Below, in pieces: positions 40,222-49,216 of a DNA stretch of 64,000 nt. The notes below the pieces were generated by a model. It did not search any database. It worked only from the letters and a program-made list of their open reading frames with translations, and was not told the origin of the DNA. Origin of the DNA: Actinomadura madurae (GTDB lineage: Bacteria > Actinomycetota > Actinomycetes > Streptosporangiales > Streptosporangiaceae). The stretch covers positions 62,001-126,000 of the forward strand of contig NZ_FOVH01000005.1 in the NCBI RefSeq assembly GCF_900115095.1. The letters are read 5' to 3'. How positions within the stretch are numbered: position 1 is the first letter of the stretch; each line of letters starts with the position of its first letter. The translations under genes and the position numbers were made by a program.

Positions 40222-41184
40222 TCACTGGTCGAGGTGCGGCGGGGCGGCCTCGACGCCGGGCAGCCCCTCGGCCGCGGGCCGCGCGTGCCGGGGCGTGTAG
40301 GCCGGGGGCTGGGGCGTGACGCGGGCGTCGTCGCGGTCGCGCGAGCGGTTGCGGCGGGCGCCGTAGGGGGCGACGACGGCGCGGTAGAAGGGCTTGCGGA
40401 TCACGGTGGGGACGAGGCGGTAGCCGCCGCGGACCATCACGTTGCGCCAGTACTGGGGCTGGGAGATGAAGCCCTCGCGGAGCATCTCGCGCTGCAGGCG
40501 CAGCTCGGAGCGGAGCAGGTCGCGGCCGCCGCGGCGCTCGTAGGCGCCGTCGCCGACGCGGTAGTAGACGAGGGGCTCGGCGAGGTTCACCATCCGGGCG
40601 CCGGCCGCGATCATGCGGACGAACAGCCAGTAGTCCTCCATCAGCGGGAGGTCGCCGTAGCCGCCGGCGGCGATGACGGCGCTGCGCCGGTACACGACCG
40701 TCGGGTGGTTGAAGGGGTCGTGCAGGCGGGAGTAGCGGGCGATGTCGGCGGGGTCGCTCGGCGGGGTGCGGCGGCCGACGATGTCGGTGATGTCGGTGCC
40801 GAACTCCAGCAGGCCCGCGCCGACGAGGTCGGCGCCCGCGCGGACCAGCGGCACCTGGAGCTGGAAGCGGTGCGGCATCGCGACGTCGTCGGCGTCCATG
40901 CGGGCGACGATGTCGTGGCGGGCGGCGTGCAGGCCGGCGTCCAGCGCGGGGCCGAGACCGCGGTTGTGCTCCAGCCGGACGAACGACACCTCGACCTCGC
41001 CGGTGGCGGCGAGTTCGTGCAGGCACCGGGCCAGGTCGGCGGACACGGGGCCGTCCTGGACGAGGACGACCTGGTCGGGGCGGAGCGTCTGGTCGTGGAC
41101 GGCGCTGCGGAACGCGTCCCGGACGTGCTCCGCCCGATCACCGCCGTAGACGGTCATCAAGAGGGTGAAGGGCTCGGGCTGCAT
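40222..41184 (-). CDS. GT2 family glycosyltransferase
   Basis: ATG 41184 (MQPEPFTLLMTVYGGD) gives a normal 320-aa length; the open frame continues to 41343 without family similarity. The GT-A core has LLMTVYGGD, VLVQDGP, NRGLGPALDAGL, metal-binding ARMDADDVAMPHR and the EDYWLFVRM acceptor motif. These are the conserved blocks of GT2 enzymes that extend surface polysaccharides. It lies just downstream of the LCP ligase gene on the same strand (158-bp gap). Donor and acceptor are unknown. Confidence 0.85.
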   Translation of the reverse strand: MQPEPFTLLMTVYGGDRAEHVRDAFRSAVHDQTLRPDQVVLVQDGPVSADLARCLHELAATGEVEVSFVRLEHNRGLGPALDAGLHAARHDIVARMDADDVAMPHRFQLQVPLVRAGADLVGAGLLEFGTDITDIVGRRTPPSDPADIARYSRLHDPFNHPTVVYRRSAVIAAGGYGDLPLMEDYWLFVRMIAAGARMVNLAEPLVYYRVGDGAYERRGGRDLLRSELRLQREMLREGFISQPQYWRNVMVRGGYRLVPTVIRKPFYRAVVAPYGARRNRSRDRDDARVTPQPPAYTPRHARPAAEGLPGVEAAPPHLDQ

Positions 41185-41342
41185 GCGTCCGTCCGGGGGG
41201 AGCGTGGCGGCCGTGGAGCCCTGTGCGGGGGGTGACTCCGGGCCAGGAGGTCGGGGGGATCGGTTGTGGGGCGTCCTACAAGGGACGCTTTGGTCTGGTC
41301 GATGGTTGGCGCGGGCCAACATACCGGGGGGACATGGCCGCA

Positions 41343-42791
41343 TCAGGTCTTGGCGCAGATATCGCGGTCCGCCCTGATCTCGCCGGCGAGTTTCGGCACG
41401 GTCGGGGAGAGCCCGCGCAGCTTGGCGCCCTCCCTGCCGATCACCAGGTAGACGTGGCCGGGCCGGGCGGACGCCCAGGCGCGCGGCCGGGGCCCGGGGA
41501 CCGCGATCGCCGTCCGGGCGGCCTGCCGCTCGGCGCCCGCGCCGTAGAGGATCTGGGTGCGGGGGTACTGCTTCCTGCTGGTGCCGACCTTGACGACCTG
41601 GAAGCCGCGCTCGCCGAGCTGGTCGGCGGTCCGCTGGGCGAGCCCCGCGGTGCCGGACGCGTTGAACACGCCGATCCTGACCTGTGCGGGCGGTACGGGC
41701 TGGACCCCGTTCTGCCCGGCCACCGGCGCCGGGGTCTGCTCGGGGAGCTCGTTGTCCTCCCGGACGGCCTTGAACAGCGGTTCGGCCAATGCCTGGTCGA
41801 ACTGCACGCGGTTCTTGTCCTGCGGGTACGCCTGGACGGGCACGGTGACGAACCGCACCTTCCCGGCGCTCATCCCCCGCAGCGACCCGGCGAGCTTCTG
41901 CATCACCGACAGCGTGAGCCCGTCGTCGGCCTTGATGGACTTGGCGGCGGCGGAGAGGAAGCCGTAGGTGCGTCCCGGGTCGGTGAGCATGCCCTTGTCG
42001 GTGGCCTTCTTGACGACCGAGGCCATGAACGCCTGCTGCCGCTTGATCCGGTCGAGGTCGGAGCCGTCGCCGAGGACGTACCGGGTGCGGACGTAGCCGA
42101 GCGCCTGGTCGCCCCGGACGACCTGCCTGCCCGCCCGGAGGTGCAGTTCGGCCTTGGGGTCGTCGATGCGGCGCGGCACGCAGATCTCCACGCCGCCGAG
42201 CGCGTCCACGACCCGCTTGAACCCGGCGAAGTCGACCTCGATGTAGTGGTCGATGTGGATTCTGGTGAGCGACTCGATCGTCCGCCAGGTGCAGGCGGGG
42301 CCGCCGTTGGAGAACGCCGTGTTGATCATCCCGAACCGGGCCGGGACGGTCGCGCCGTTCTTCTTCTTGCAGGGCGGCATCTGCACCATCGAGTCGCGGG
42401 GGAAGCTGATCCCGATGGCGCTCTCGCCGCCGGGCGAGATGTGCAGCAGGATCGTGGTGTCGGAGCGCTGCCCGGCCTCGGCGCCGTAGCGGGCGTTCTC
42501 CCCCGCGCGGCTGTCGGAGCCCATCAGCAGGATGTTCAGCGAGTTGTTGAGCTTTTCGGGGCGGTCATCGCCGAGCCTGCCGTCGACGTCCTCGCGGTCG
42601 ATCTGGCCGTCCAGCCGGCGCCAGAACCCGTACGCGGTGAGGCTGCCGGCGACGAGCACGACCGACAGCACGACCGAGACCCAGCCGAGCGCGCGCCAGA
42701 GACGCCCCCGCACCGGCGGCTCCGGTGGCGTCGGGGCGTCGTCCGCGTAGTACACGGGGGAGGGCGCGGCGGCTCGCTGCATCCGTAACAT
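41343..42791 (-). CDS. LytR-CpsA-Psr (LCP) family wall-polymer ligase with LytR_C domain
   Basis: The 482-aa protein has one membrane segment near residues 30-55. The LCP domain contains ILLMGSDSRAG, RSDTTILLHI, GISFPRDSMV, DFAGFKRVVDALGGVE and YVRTRYVLGDGSDLDRIKRQQ, which carry the Arg/Asp residues that bind the polyprenyl pyrophosphate and metal. A LytR_C domain (VRIGVFNASGTAGLAQ) is at the C-terminus. LCP enzymes transfer glycopolymers from undecaprenyl carriers onto peptidoglycan, so it may anchor the polymer made by the galactan cluster. ATG 42791 or 42782 is the start; the longer frame to 43133 is antisense noise. Confidence 0.9.
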   Translation of the reverse strand: MLRMQRAAAPSPVYYADDAPTPPEPPVRGRLWRALGWVSVVLSVVLVAGSLTAYGFWRRLDGQIDREDVDGRLGDDRPEKLNNSLNILLMGSDSRAGENARYGAEAGQRSDTTILLHISPGGESAIGISFPRDSMVQMPPCKKKNGATVPARFGMINTAFSNGGPACTWRTIESLTRIHIDHYIEVDFAGFKRVVDALGGVEICVPRRIDDPKAELHLRAGRQVVRGDQALGYVRTRYVLGDGSDLDRIKRQQAFMASVVKKATDKGMLTDPGRTYGFLSAAAKSIKADDGLTLSVMQKLAGSLRGMSAGKVRFVTVPVQAYPQDKNRVQFDQALAEPLFKAVREDNELPEQTPAPVAGQNGVQPVPPAQVRIGVFNASGTAGLAQRTADQLGERGFQVVKVGTSRKQYPRTQILYGAGAERQAARTAIAVPGPRPRAWASARPGHVYLVIGREGAKLRGLSPTVPKLAGEIRADRDICAKT

Positions 42792-42924
42792 TTCAGCACA
42801 GATTGGACATGCGCCACGCGAGTCACGGTGAAGACGCCGGTCGGATGGCGATCGTCCGGCGGGCGCGGCCGGGAGGCGGGGTGGGCCCGGGGACGGGCGG
42901 CCGGTGACTAGACTCCCGGTCGAG

Positions 42925-43866
42925 ATGAGCACCGTAGACGCGCTGACCGAGCAGGCCATGGTCGTCCTCCAGGACCGGCCCGTGGTGGCGCTGAGCGCCT
43001 GGCTGAACAAGGCACTCGGCGACTGCACCGGCAGCGGCCGCACTCTGCAGGTCGTCACGCCCCTGGACTCGCGGCTGTCGCTGCCCCTGCGCACCGCCGC
43101 GTCCGGGAACGACGTGCAGTGGGTGGTCCGCAACGGCGACGGCTACTACGAGGGCCTCACCGGACGGCCGCTGAAGTGGAGCGGCACGACGTTCGTGCCC
43201 GTCCCGGAGGCCCGCGACTACGCGCCCGGGTTCACCACCCGCCCGACGGCCCCGGTCGGCTCGCAGCTCACCCTCGTCTACCGGATCAGGCACGGCGCCG
43301 AGGGCGACCTCGGCGGGCCGGTCGAGCGCCTCCTGCAGCTGCTCACCGGCAAGTACCCGGCGGGCGTCGGCCCCGCCGAGCCGCTGGAGCACCCGTGGCG
43401 CCGCGACCGGCTCACCGAGTACGCGCGCGGGCGGTCCACCGCGCGGCTCATCGTCGGCGGCGACGGGCCCCGCCCGGCCCAGGCGATCTGCGACTACACC
43501 GCCAGCGAGGGCGGCGGCGTCGCGGAGGTCAGCACCGTCACGGTCGGCTACGCGCCCGAGGACCCGCCGCCGCTGCAGCACCTGCCGACCCTGGTCGGGG
43601 CGCTCGCGGCCGACCAGCCGGTGGCGTCGCTGTTCGTCCAGCTCACCCCGGGCCGCGCCGACCTCACCACCGAGCCCCGCTGGACGGGCGCGCCCGCCCC
43701 GGTCGCGCTGGCGGTCGCGGGGGCGGTGACCGGCCCGAACGGGCTGCCGGGCCAGCCGGTCGGCCCGCCGCGCGCGCCGCTGACGTTCTTCCCGCTGGGC
43801 GACGGCCGCTCGCAGGACGGCTGGCAGCGGCACAGCATGCTGATGCAGCACCTCCAGTCCGCCTGA
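42925..43866 (+). CDS. ESX-associated protein, resembling the C-terminal half of DUF6177
   Basis: The 313-aa protein begins MSTVDALTEQAMVVLQDRPVVALSAWLNKAL and includes WVVRNGDGYYEGLTG, as I recall for the second half of actinobacterial DUF6177 proteins found in type VII secretion loci. There are no membrane segments and no catalytic motif. GTG 42904 would extend it by seven residues. The matching N-terminal-half-like gene lies at 45437-45940 on the other strand. The family assignment is from memory; the ESX context is clear from the genes downstream. Confidence 0.5.
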   Translation: MSTVDALTEQAMVVLQDRPVVALSAWLNKALGDCTGSGRTLQVVTPLDSRLSLPLRTAASGNDVQWVVRNGDGYYEGLTGRPLKWSGTTFVPVPEARDYAPGFTTRPTAPVGSQLTLVYRIRHGAEGDLGGPVERLLQLLTGKYPAGVGPAEPLEHPWRRDRLTEYARGRSTARLIVGGDGPRPAQAICDYTASEGGGVAEVSTVTVGYAPEDPPPLQHLPTLVGALAADQPVASLFVQLTPGRADLTTEPRWTGAPAPVALAVAGAVTGPNGLPGQPVGPPRAPLTFFPLGDGRSQDGWQRHSMLMQHLQSA

Positions 43867-43939
43867 CGAGGGTCTAACCACCGCATATCGCACACAGGGG
43901 TGATGATCTACCCGTAAGGGATGATGTACGGTCCTGCCC

Positions 43940-45355
43940 ATGGGAGAGGCCGGTCGGCTCGACGCGCTTGAGCGGGCCGTCGAGGGGACACTCGCCGAGG
44001 CGTCGCTGGAGTTCGACGGCGACGAGGCCGTGCTCCGCGTCGAAGGGTCGCTCGCCGTCACCACCGGCTGGTTCCTCGGGTTCGGCGCGGGCGGGGTGGC
44101 GTTACTGCTCGCCGGGGCCGTGCTCTCCCTGACCGGCATGCCGGACGAGGCCCGGTGGGCGCTCGCGCCCGGTGCCCTCCTGGTCACCCTGGTCTGCGCG
44201 TTCGTCCTGCTGCTGCGCTTCACCCCGATCGCCGGGCTGTGGTCGGACCTGGAGCTGCGGTTCGCCGAGCGGCAGATGGTCCACCGGCGGACGCGGATAC
44301 CGTTCGGCGAGCTGCGCCCGGAACACCTGGTGTGGAAGAACGGCCGGTTCTTCCGGCGCCTCTACGTCCGGCACCCGGCGCTCCGCAAGCAGCTCGCCGG
44401 GTTCTTCGGCAGCGAGGAACGGCAGGCCGCGGAGTTCCAGCGGCGGCTCTGGGAGCTGATCCGCGCGCCCGGCGCCCTCACCCCGGGCTCCGGTCTCACC
44501 CCCGTGCAGCGCTGGATCATCGCGGCCGGCGCCCCCTACGGCGCCGTCAACGGCTTCCGGGTGGACCGGCTCGGCACCGCGCCCGGCGCCGCCGCCGCGG
44601 CCGATCGCCGCGCCGCGCACGAGCTGCTCCAGCAGCCGTGGGGCGCCTACGACCTCGAACAGCTCCTCGGCGCCGTCAACTGGCTCGTCCAGGACGGGCA
44701 CCGCGCCGACTTCACGCAGGACGCCCGGCTCGCCGCCCGGTCCCCCGCCGCGCAGGAGGAGTACGGGACGCTGCTGCGCGAGGTCGACGGCCTCATCGCC
44801 CGCGACCGGCTCGAACCGCCGTTCGTCGAGCGGCTGATCGAGCTGGTCCGCGTCCGCTACGGCGACGAGGGCGGCGCGTACGCGCGGCTCGTCCCGCCGC
44901 TGCTGCGGGACGAGCCCGGCGCGGACGCCAGCGAGGAGGGCGCCGAGCTGGCCCAGTTCCTCCACCAGCTCTTCAACGACCGCAACCACGCGGCCGAGGA
45001 ACTGCACCGGCTGAAGGCGCTCACCGACCCGGCGCTGCGCGCCAACGTGGGACGGTTCCTCATCTGGGACTACGGGCGCGCCCTGATGCTCTACCGGTGG
45101 GGCCACATGGTGGGGTGGCTGACCGAGGAGTACTGCTGGGAGCGGATGCTGCCGCTCGCGCTCGACATCCAGCGGCGGTACACGTCCTGGCGGGACATGG
45201 CCACCTGCTACCTGCAAGGACGGCTGCTGTGGTCGGGCGGCGGCGGGAAGGCGCAGGCCGAGTACGAACGGCTCATCGAGGAGCTCGCCACCGACCCGCG
45301 CAGCCCGTGGAACCTCGTCCCGTGGGACCTGGACCTCACCCGCGACTGGCCCTGA
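43940..45355 (+). CDS. Membrane-anchored DUF1266 domain protein
   Basis: The N-terminal ~115 residues of this 471-aa protein have two membrane segments (about 41-67 and 73-94). The rest matches DUF1266: GLTPVQRWIIAAGAPYGAVNG at about 185-205 and the signature FLIWDYGRALMLYRWGHMVGWLTEEYCWERML with YTSWRDMATCYLQGR. The fusion to a two-helix anchor is unusual for a family that is generally soluble. No enzymatic role is known. Its placement beside the ESX genes, 73 bp after the DUF6177-like gene, suggests co-expression. Confidence 0.75.
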   Translation: MGEAGRLDALERAVEGTLAEASLEFDGDEAVLRVEGSLAVTTGWFLGFGAGGVALLLAGAVLSLTGMPDEARWALAPGALLVTLVCAFVLLLRFTPIAGLWSDLELRFAERQMVHRRTRIPFGELRPEHLVWKNGRFFRRLYVRHPALRKQLAGFFGSEERQAAEFQRRLWELIRAPGALTPGSGLTPVQRWIIAAGAPYGAVNGFRVDRLGTAPGAAAAADRRAAHELLQQPWGAYDLEQLLGAVNWLVQDGHRADFTQDARLAARSPAAQEEYGTLLREVDGLIARDRLEPPFVERLIELVRVRYGDEGGAYARLVPPLLRDEPGADASEEGAELAQFLHQLFNDRNHAAEELHRLKALTDPALRANVGRFLIWDYGRALMLYRWGHMVGWLTEEYCWERMLPLALDIQRRYTSWRDMATCYLQGRLLWSGGGGKAQAEYERLIEELATDPRSPWNLVPWDLDLTRDWP

Positions 45356-45360
45356 CCCGG

Positions 45361-45435
45361 CCCTCACCTGGCCGGCCCTCACCTGGCCGGCCCTCACCTG
45401 GCCGGCCCTCACCTGGCCGGCGCTGACGCGGCCGG
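45361..45435. repeat. 15-bp tandem repeat, four exact copies plus one degenerate
   Basis: CCCTCACCTGGCCGG occurs four times without change (45361-45420) and is followed by CGCTGACGCGGCCGG. It fills the gap between convergent genes (stops at 45355 and 45437). Each unit contributes to GGCCGGCC palindromes at the junctions, so the array can fold and may terminate transcription from both sides. Copy number is probably variable. Confidence 0.85.
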
Positions 45436-45436
45436 T

Positions 45437-45940
45437 CTAGCCGCCTATCACGCCGCCCTGGTACGCGGCGCCGCCCGGGTCGCCCGCCGGACCGGGGAAA
45501 CCGCCCGGCGTGCCGCCCGCCGTGCCGCCTTCCGCACCGGGACCGCCCTGGCCGGACGCCCTCCAGCTGCGGGCCGGGGCGTCGGCGGCGCCCTCCGGGT
45601 ACACCATGCCGCCGAGCCAGTGGACGAGCGAGTCGGCGAACTTGCGCGCGACCCGCTGCGCCTCGGGCACGTCGGCGACCGCGCGGACGTCCACCCACCA
45701 GACCGGCGTCATGACCCGGGCGGCGAACTCGGCGCCGAGCAGCCGGCCGATCTCGCCCTGCACCGACACCTGCACCGCGTCCTCGATCGACACCAGCAGC
45801 CGGCCCTCGCCGTCGTGCAGCCGCGTCGAGTCGGGCTCGCCGCCGCGCAGCTCCAGCGGCTCGCCCATCGCGATCATGCCGTCGGCGATGGCGTGCACGT
45901 CGGGACGGCGGCGCACCAGCGCGACCAGGTCGGTGCTCAT
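45437..45940 (-). CDS. ESX-associated protein, resembling the N-terminal half of DUF6177
   Basis: The 167-aa protein starts at ATG 45940 with GGGGGTGA upstream and overlaps the MinD-like stop codon (ATGA 45937-45940). The core 'GRLLVSIEDAVQVSVQGEIGRLLG' followed by 'PVWWVDVRAVADVPEAQRVARKFADSLVHWLGG' recalls the first half of DUF6177 proteins. The tail is Gly/Pro-rich. Coupling to an EspI-like ATPase places it in type VII secretion. A role in effector handling is inferred. Confidence 0.5.
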   Translation of the reverse strand: MSTDLVALVRRRPDVHAIADGMIAMGEPLELRGGEPDSTRLHDGEGRLLVSIEDAVQVSVQGEIGRLLGAEFAARVMTPVWWVDVRAVADVPEAQRVARKFADSLVHWLGGMVYPEGAADAPARSWRASGQGGPGAEGGTAGGTPGGFPGPAGDPGGAAYQGGVIGG

Positions 45941-47580
45941 CGCGTCACCCCCGCGGTCAGCGAGCGCGAGAACACCTCGTGGACGACGCGGGTCACGGCG
46001 GTCCGGGCGGCGGCGGAGACCCGGGACAGGTCGAGGGAGCTGCCGGTCGCGAGCTGCCGGTCGTACGGGACGGACACGACGGGCAGGCCCCACGCGGTGA
46101 GCATCTGGTGCGCCCGCTGGAGGTCGGCGCCCACCTGCGGCGCGTGCGAGACCATCGCGATGACGGTGCGCGGCAGGAGCGCCTGCTGGTTGTTGGCCGA
46201 GAACCACTCCAGCGCCCCGCGCGCGCTCAGCGCGCCGTCGACCGTGCCCGGGGTGACCAGAACGAGGCCGTGCGAGCCGGCGATGACGCCGCGGTTCACC
46301 TCGGTCAGGATGCCGGCGCCGCAGTCGACCACGGTCGCAGCGACGTACCGGCTGACCGCGCTGAGGGCGGTCTGGAACGTCTCCAGCGTGAACTCCCCCG
46401 CGATGCGCCCGCCGCGCGTGGAGGAGAGCACGTAGAGGCCGTCGGGGGTGCGGGTCAGGAAGCGCTCCGCCTCCTCGAACGTGTGCGGGTTCTGCGCGGC
46501 CAGGTCGAACAGGGACAGCTGCGCGTAGACGCCGAGCCGTAGCGGCAGCGAGCCCAGCTCGGCGTCGGCGTCGGCGGCCAGCACCCGGTCGGCGCGGTGC
46601 CGGGCCAGCTCCGTCGCGACGAGCGCGGCCATCGTCGTCTTGCCCGCGCCGCCGCGCACGCTCGCGACCGCGATCTGCCGGGAGCTCGGCACCGGCCGCT
46701 GCATCAGCTCGGCGAACGCGGCCTGCTCCCTGGCCTCCCGGGCGCCGCCGCCCATCGCGTTGCGGACGCCGCGGCCCATGCGGCGGGCGAGCGGGTCGCC
46801 GTGCTGGTTCTTGCGGACGAGGTCGCCGGCCGGGATCTGGTGGCCGGAGCCGACCTGCTCCGGCGGGACGGGGTGGGCGGGGGACGCGGGCGCGGGGGCG
46901 CTCGCCTCCGTGCTCTGCTCGGTGCCGCTCCCGGCGGTCGGCACGGCGCCGAGGACGGGGTTGACCGCCGCCTCCCAGTCGAAGTCGGAGCTGATGAGCG
47001 GCTCGACGTGGCCGGGCCCGCCCTGACCGTCCGGCGCCTGCTGCTGGGCCGGGGGTTGCTGCTGGGCAGCGGCCTGCTGGGCGGCCGCCTGCTGTTGCAC
47101 GGCTCCCTGCTGCGCCGCGACCTGCTGTTGGGCGGCCTGCTGTTGGGCCGCGGCCTGCTGGGCGGCGGCCTGCTGCGCCGCGGCCTGCTCGGCCGCCTGC
47201 TGGGCGGCGACCTGCGGCTCGGGCGCGGGGAACGGCGGCTGCGGGGACGGATCCGGCTGCGGCGGGAGCAGGGGCTGCGGTTCCGGGAGCAGCGGCGCGG
47301 GGCCGTCGGGCGCCGCCTGCGCCTGCTCGGCGGGCGCCGCGAACGGCGGCACCTCGGGCGCGGCCTGCGACGCCGGAGACGCCGCGGCCTCGGCGGGCTG
47401 CGGGACGGGCGCCGGGACGGGCGTCGCGGACGGCTGCTGTTCAGGCGCGGGCAGGGGAGGCGCCTCCGCGCCCCAGGAGCCCTGCGCCGGGCCGTTCGGC
47501 GTCGCGTCGAGCCTCTGGAGTCCCCTCCGCGATACGCCGATCTCGCGGAGGACCGCCTGCTGCCAGCTGGAGTCGGACAC
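45937..47580 (-). CDS. EspI-like MinD/ParA ATPase of a type VII secretion locus
   Basis: In this 547-aa protein residues 1-270 are Pro/Ala/Gln-rich and disordered, with a run of AAQQ-type repeats (about 115-170). The C-terminal domain is a deviant-Walker ATPase: SVRGGAGKTTMAAL (K314), LAADADAELGSLPLRLG, ATVVDCGAG and LVTPGTVDG. A Pro-rich N-terminus joined to a MinD-like ATPase is the layout of EspI in ESX-1. No EccA-E core genes are in the window, so they must lie elsewhere. It is co-translated with the 167-aa gene. Confidence 0.8.
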   Translation of the reverse strand: MSDSSWQQAVLREIGVSRRGLQRLDATPNGPAQGSWGAEAPPLPAPEQQPSATPVPAPVPQPAEAAASPASQAAPEVPPFAAPAEQAQAAPDGPAPLLPEPQPLLPPQPDPSPQPPFPAPEPQVAAQQAAEQAAAQQAAAQQAAAQQQAAQQQVAAQQGAVQQQAAAQQAAAQQQPPAQQQAPDGQGGPGHVEPLISSDFDWEAAVNPVLGAVPTAGSGTEQSTEASAPAPASPAHPVPPEQVGSGHQIPAGDLVRKNQHGDPLARRMGRGVRNAMGGGAREAREQAAFAELMQRPVPSSRQIAVASVRGGAGKTTMAALVATELARHRADRVLAADADAELGSLPLRLGVYAQLSLFDLAAQNPHTFEEAERFLTRTPDGLYVLSSTRGGRIAGEFTLETFQTALSAVSRYVAATVVDCGAGILTEVNRGVIAGSHGLVLVTPGTVDGALSARGALEWFSANNQQALLPRTVIAMVSHAPQVGADLQRAHQMLTAWGLPVVSVPYDRQLATGSSLDLSRVSAAARTAVTRVVHEVFSRSLTAGVTR

Positions 47581-47773
47581 CTGCCTCCCCTCTCACCGGC
47601 CAGCCTACGAGACACTCGTCCCCCCACGCACCGCGACGGAGCGCCTGACCCACGCCCCCCAGCCTAGGATCCGGACCGCACAGACGGCTCACCTGCACTT
47701 AAATCACCACGATCGGCCCGCTAGTCTGGCCCGATCCCATCGGCACCCCGCTGTGACACCGCCCGGAGCGATC

Positions 47774-48619
47774 ATGAACCCCCCACCTTGGCCCGGCCAG
47801 CAGCCCGGCCCGGGATTCCCGCCGCCGGCCGTGCCTGCCGCACCGCCCCCGGCGCCGGCCGGCCCGCCGCCGCTGCCCGGCGGCCCCGGCGGCATCGGCG
47901 GCCCCGGTTTCCCGCCTCCGCCTCCACCGCGGCGCGGTGGAGGCGGCCTCGCCCTCTTCCTCATCATCGGCGTCATCCTCGTCCTGGCCATCGCCGGCTC
48001 GGGCGCCTTCCTCCTGCTCGGCGATGACGACGACGCGCCGGACCGGACGTCCTCGCTGCCGTCGGTGACGCGCGTCCCGTCCTACGAGGCGACACCGCCG
48101 CCGAGCCCGACCACCCGGTCCGGCGGCGGGGGCGCCATCGACCCGTCCGGCGTGCTGACCCGGACGATCGAGACGGCGAAGGGCAACACCTTCACGCAGG
48201 CGGGGACGCGCGTCGAGTCGTGCACCACCCGCGCCAACTCGGTGCTGCAGCCCGCGCTGCGCCGGCACCCGTGCGTCGGCAACATGTACTCGGCCGTCTA
48301 CGCCAACCCGTCCAAGCAGATCATCACGTCGGTCTCGATCCTGAAGTTCGCCACCTCGTCGGACGCGTCCGTCATCAAGGGGTACACGAACCAGGAGGGC
48401 TGGCCGAAGCTGCTGACCCCGTCGGACGCCAGCGGGCTGCGGCAGCCGAAGGCCGACCCGGCGTACTGGACGCGGACCTGGACGCAGGGGTCGACCGTGA
48501 TCTACGCCCAGTCGTACTGGGTGACCGGCGGGCCGACCGGCGGCCGCACCGGCAGCGTCTTCGCGACCGCCGGCGAGCTGGGCGTCGAGGTCACCAACAC
48601 GCTGCTGTGGAGCAACTGA
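47774..48619 (+). CDS. Small Pro-rich single-pass membrane protein
   Basis: The 281-aa protein starts at ATG 47774 after GGAG (GTG 47753 is possible). Residues 1-60 are Pro/Gly-rich, a membrane segment (LALFLIIGVILVLAIAGSGAF) follows, and the outer domain of about 200 residues has two Cys (SCTTRAN and RRHPCVG) likely to form a disulfide, with 'MYSAVYANP' and 'VTGGPTGG' segments. The cytoplasmic Pro-rich tail plus small ectodomain is frequent in actinobacterial ESX and serine-kinase neighbourhoods. I do not recognise the ectodomain family. Confidence 0.65.
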   Translation: MNPPPWPGQQPGPGFPPPAVPAAPPPAPAGPPPLPGGPGGIGGPGFPPPPPPRRGGGGLALFLIIGVILVLAIAGSGAFLLLGDDDDAPDRTSSLPSVTRVPSYEATPPPSPTTRSGGGGAIDPSGVLTRTIETAKGNTFTQAGTRVESCTTRANSVLQPALRRHPCVGNMYSAVYANPSKQIITSVSILKFATSSDASVIKGYTNQEGWPKLLTPSDASGLRQPKADPAYWTRTWTQGSTVIYAQSYWVTGGPTGGRTGSVFATAGELGVEVTNTLLWSN

Positions 48620-48646
48620 TGGCGCGCGGGGCGGCCGGCCCGCCGG

Positions 48647-48961
48647 TCAGCCGCCCTGCCCCGTCCCCCGGCCCTGTCCGGGGGCCGTGCCCTGCCCGGA
48701 CGCCGCGTTCTGCTTCCGCGCGGCGGCGGACTCGTACGCCGCCAGCGCCCGCTCCCCGCCGGGACGCAGCTCGAACCGGATGCCCCGATCGCCCTCGAAC
48801 GGGTTCCGGTGGTCGAACCCGTTCCGGTAGATCTCGTTCGGCACTCCCTCTGGGAAGGCGTCGCAGTAGGGGATCCAGCGGTCGAGCGACGTCTGCGCGT
48901 CAGGGTTGGACCTCTTCTGCAGGCGCACGCAGGCGTCACAGATGTTCGGTCTCCTGCGCAT
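48647..48961 (-). CDS. Small conserved actinobacterial protein
   Basis: This 104-aa protein begins at ATG 48961 (AAAGG upstream); the frame continues to 49033 and 49191 without similarity. It has CDAC near residue 9 and the block 'RWIPYCDAFPEGVPNEIYRNG' with 'DHRNPFEGDRGIRFEL', a pattern I know from many small uncharacterised actinobacterial proteins. The Cys pattern might bind a metal. The C-terminal 30 residues are Gly/Gln-rich. It is divergent from the ESX effector operon. Confidence 0.6.
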   Translation of the reverse strand: MRRRPNICDACVRLQKRSNPDAQTSLDRWIPYCDAFPEGVPNEIYRNGFDHRNPFEGDRGIRFELRPGGERALAAYESAAARKQNAASGQGTAPGQGRGTGQGG

Positions 48962-49109
48962 CGTTCGCCACACCTTTCGCAGATCGTCCTGTCGGGTCGC
49001 GCGGCGCACCGCGCGATCCCCGCAGTGTTCCACAACGCCGGCGCCGTCCGGTGCGGGCGTCGCACCACGTCGGTGACGTGGACCGCCGTCACGGACAGTC
49101 CGGAACAGG

Positions 49110-49139
49110 TTGCGACAACGGCCTTGAAACCCCTATAAA
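49110..49139 (+). promoter_or_regulatory. Putative sigma-70-type promoter of the ESX effector operon
   Basis: TTGCGA (49110-49115) and TATAAA (49134-49139) are separated by 18 bp, 77 bp upstream of the YbaB start. This is the only AT-rich spot in the 255-bp divergent region 48962-49216. It would drive the YbaB-WXG100-giant toxin genes. Confidence 0.5.
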
Positions 49140-49216
49140 TGATCAATCCCTGTGTGTGTCTGTGATCGTGCGCGGTCGCGGGCTCTTTCAAGCTCCCGAC
49201 GAACAGAGGGGTCCCT

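Noticed and set aside
45361..45435. CRISPR array
   Set aside because: The units are contiguous with no unique spacers.
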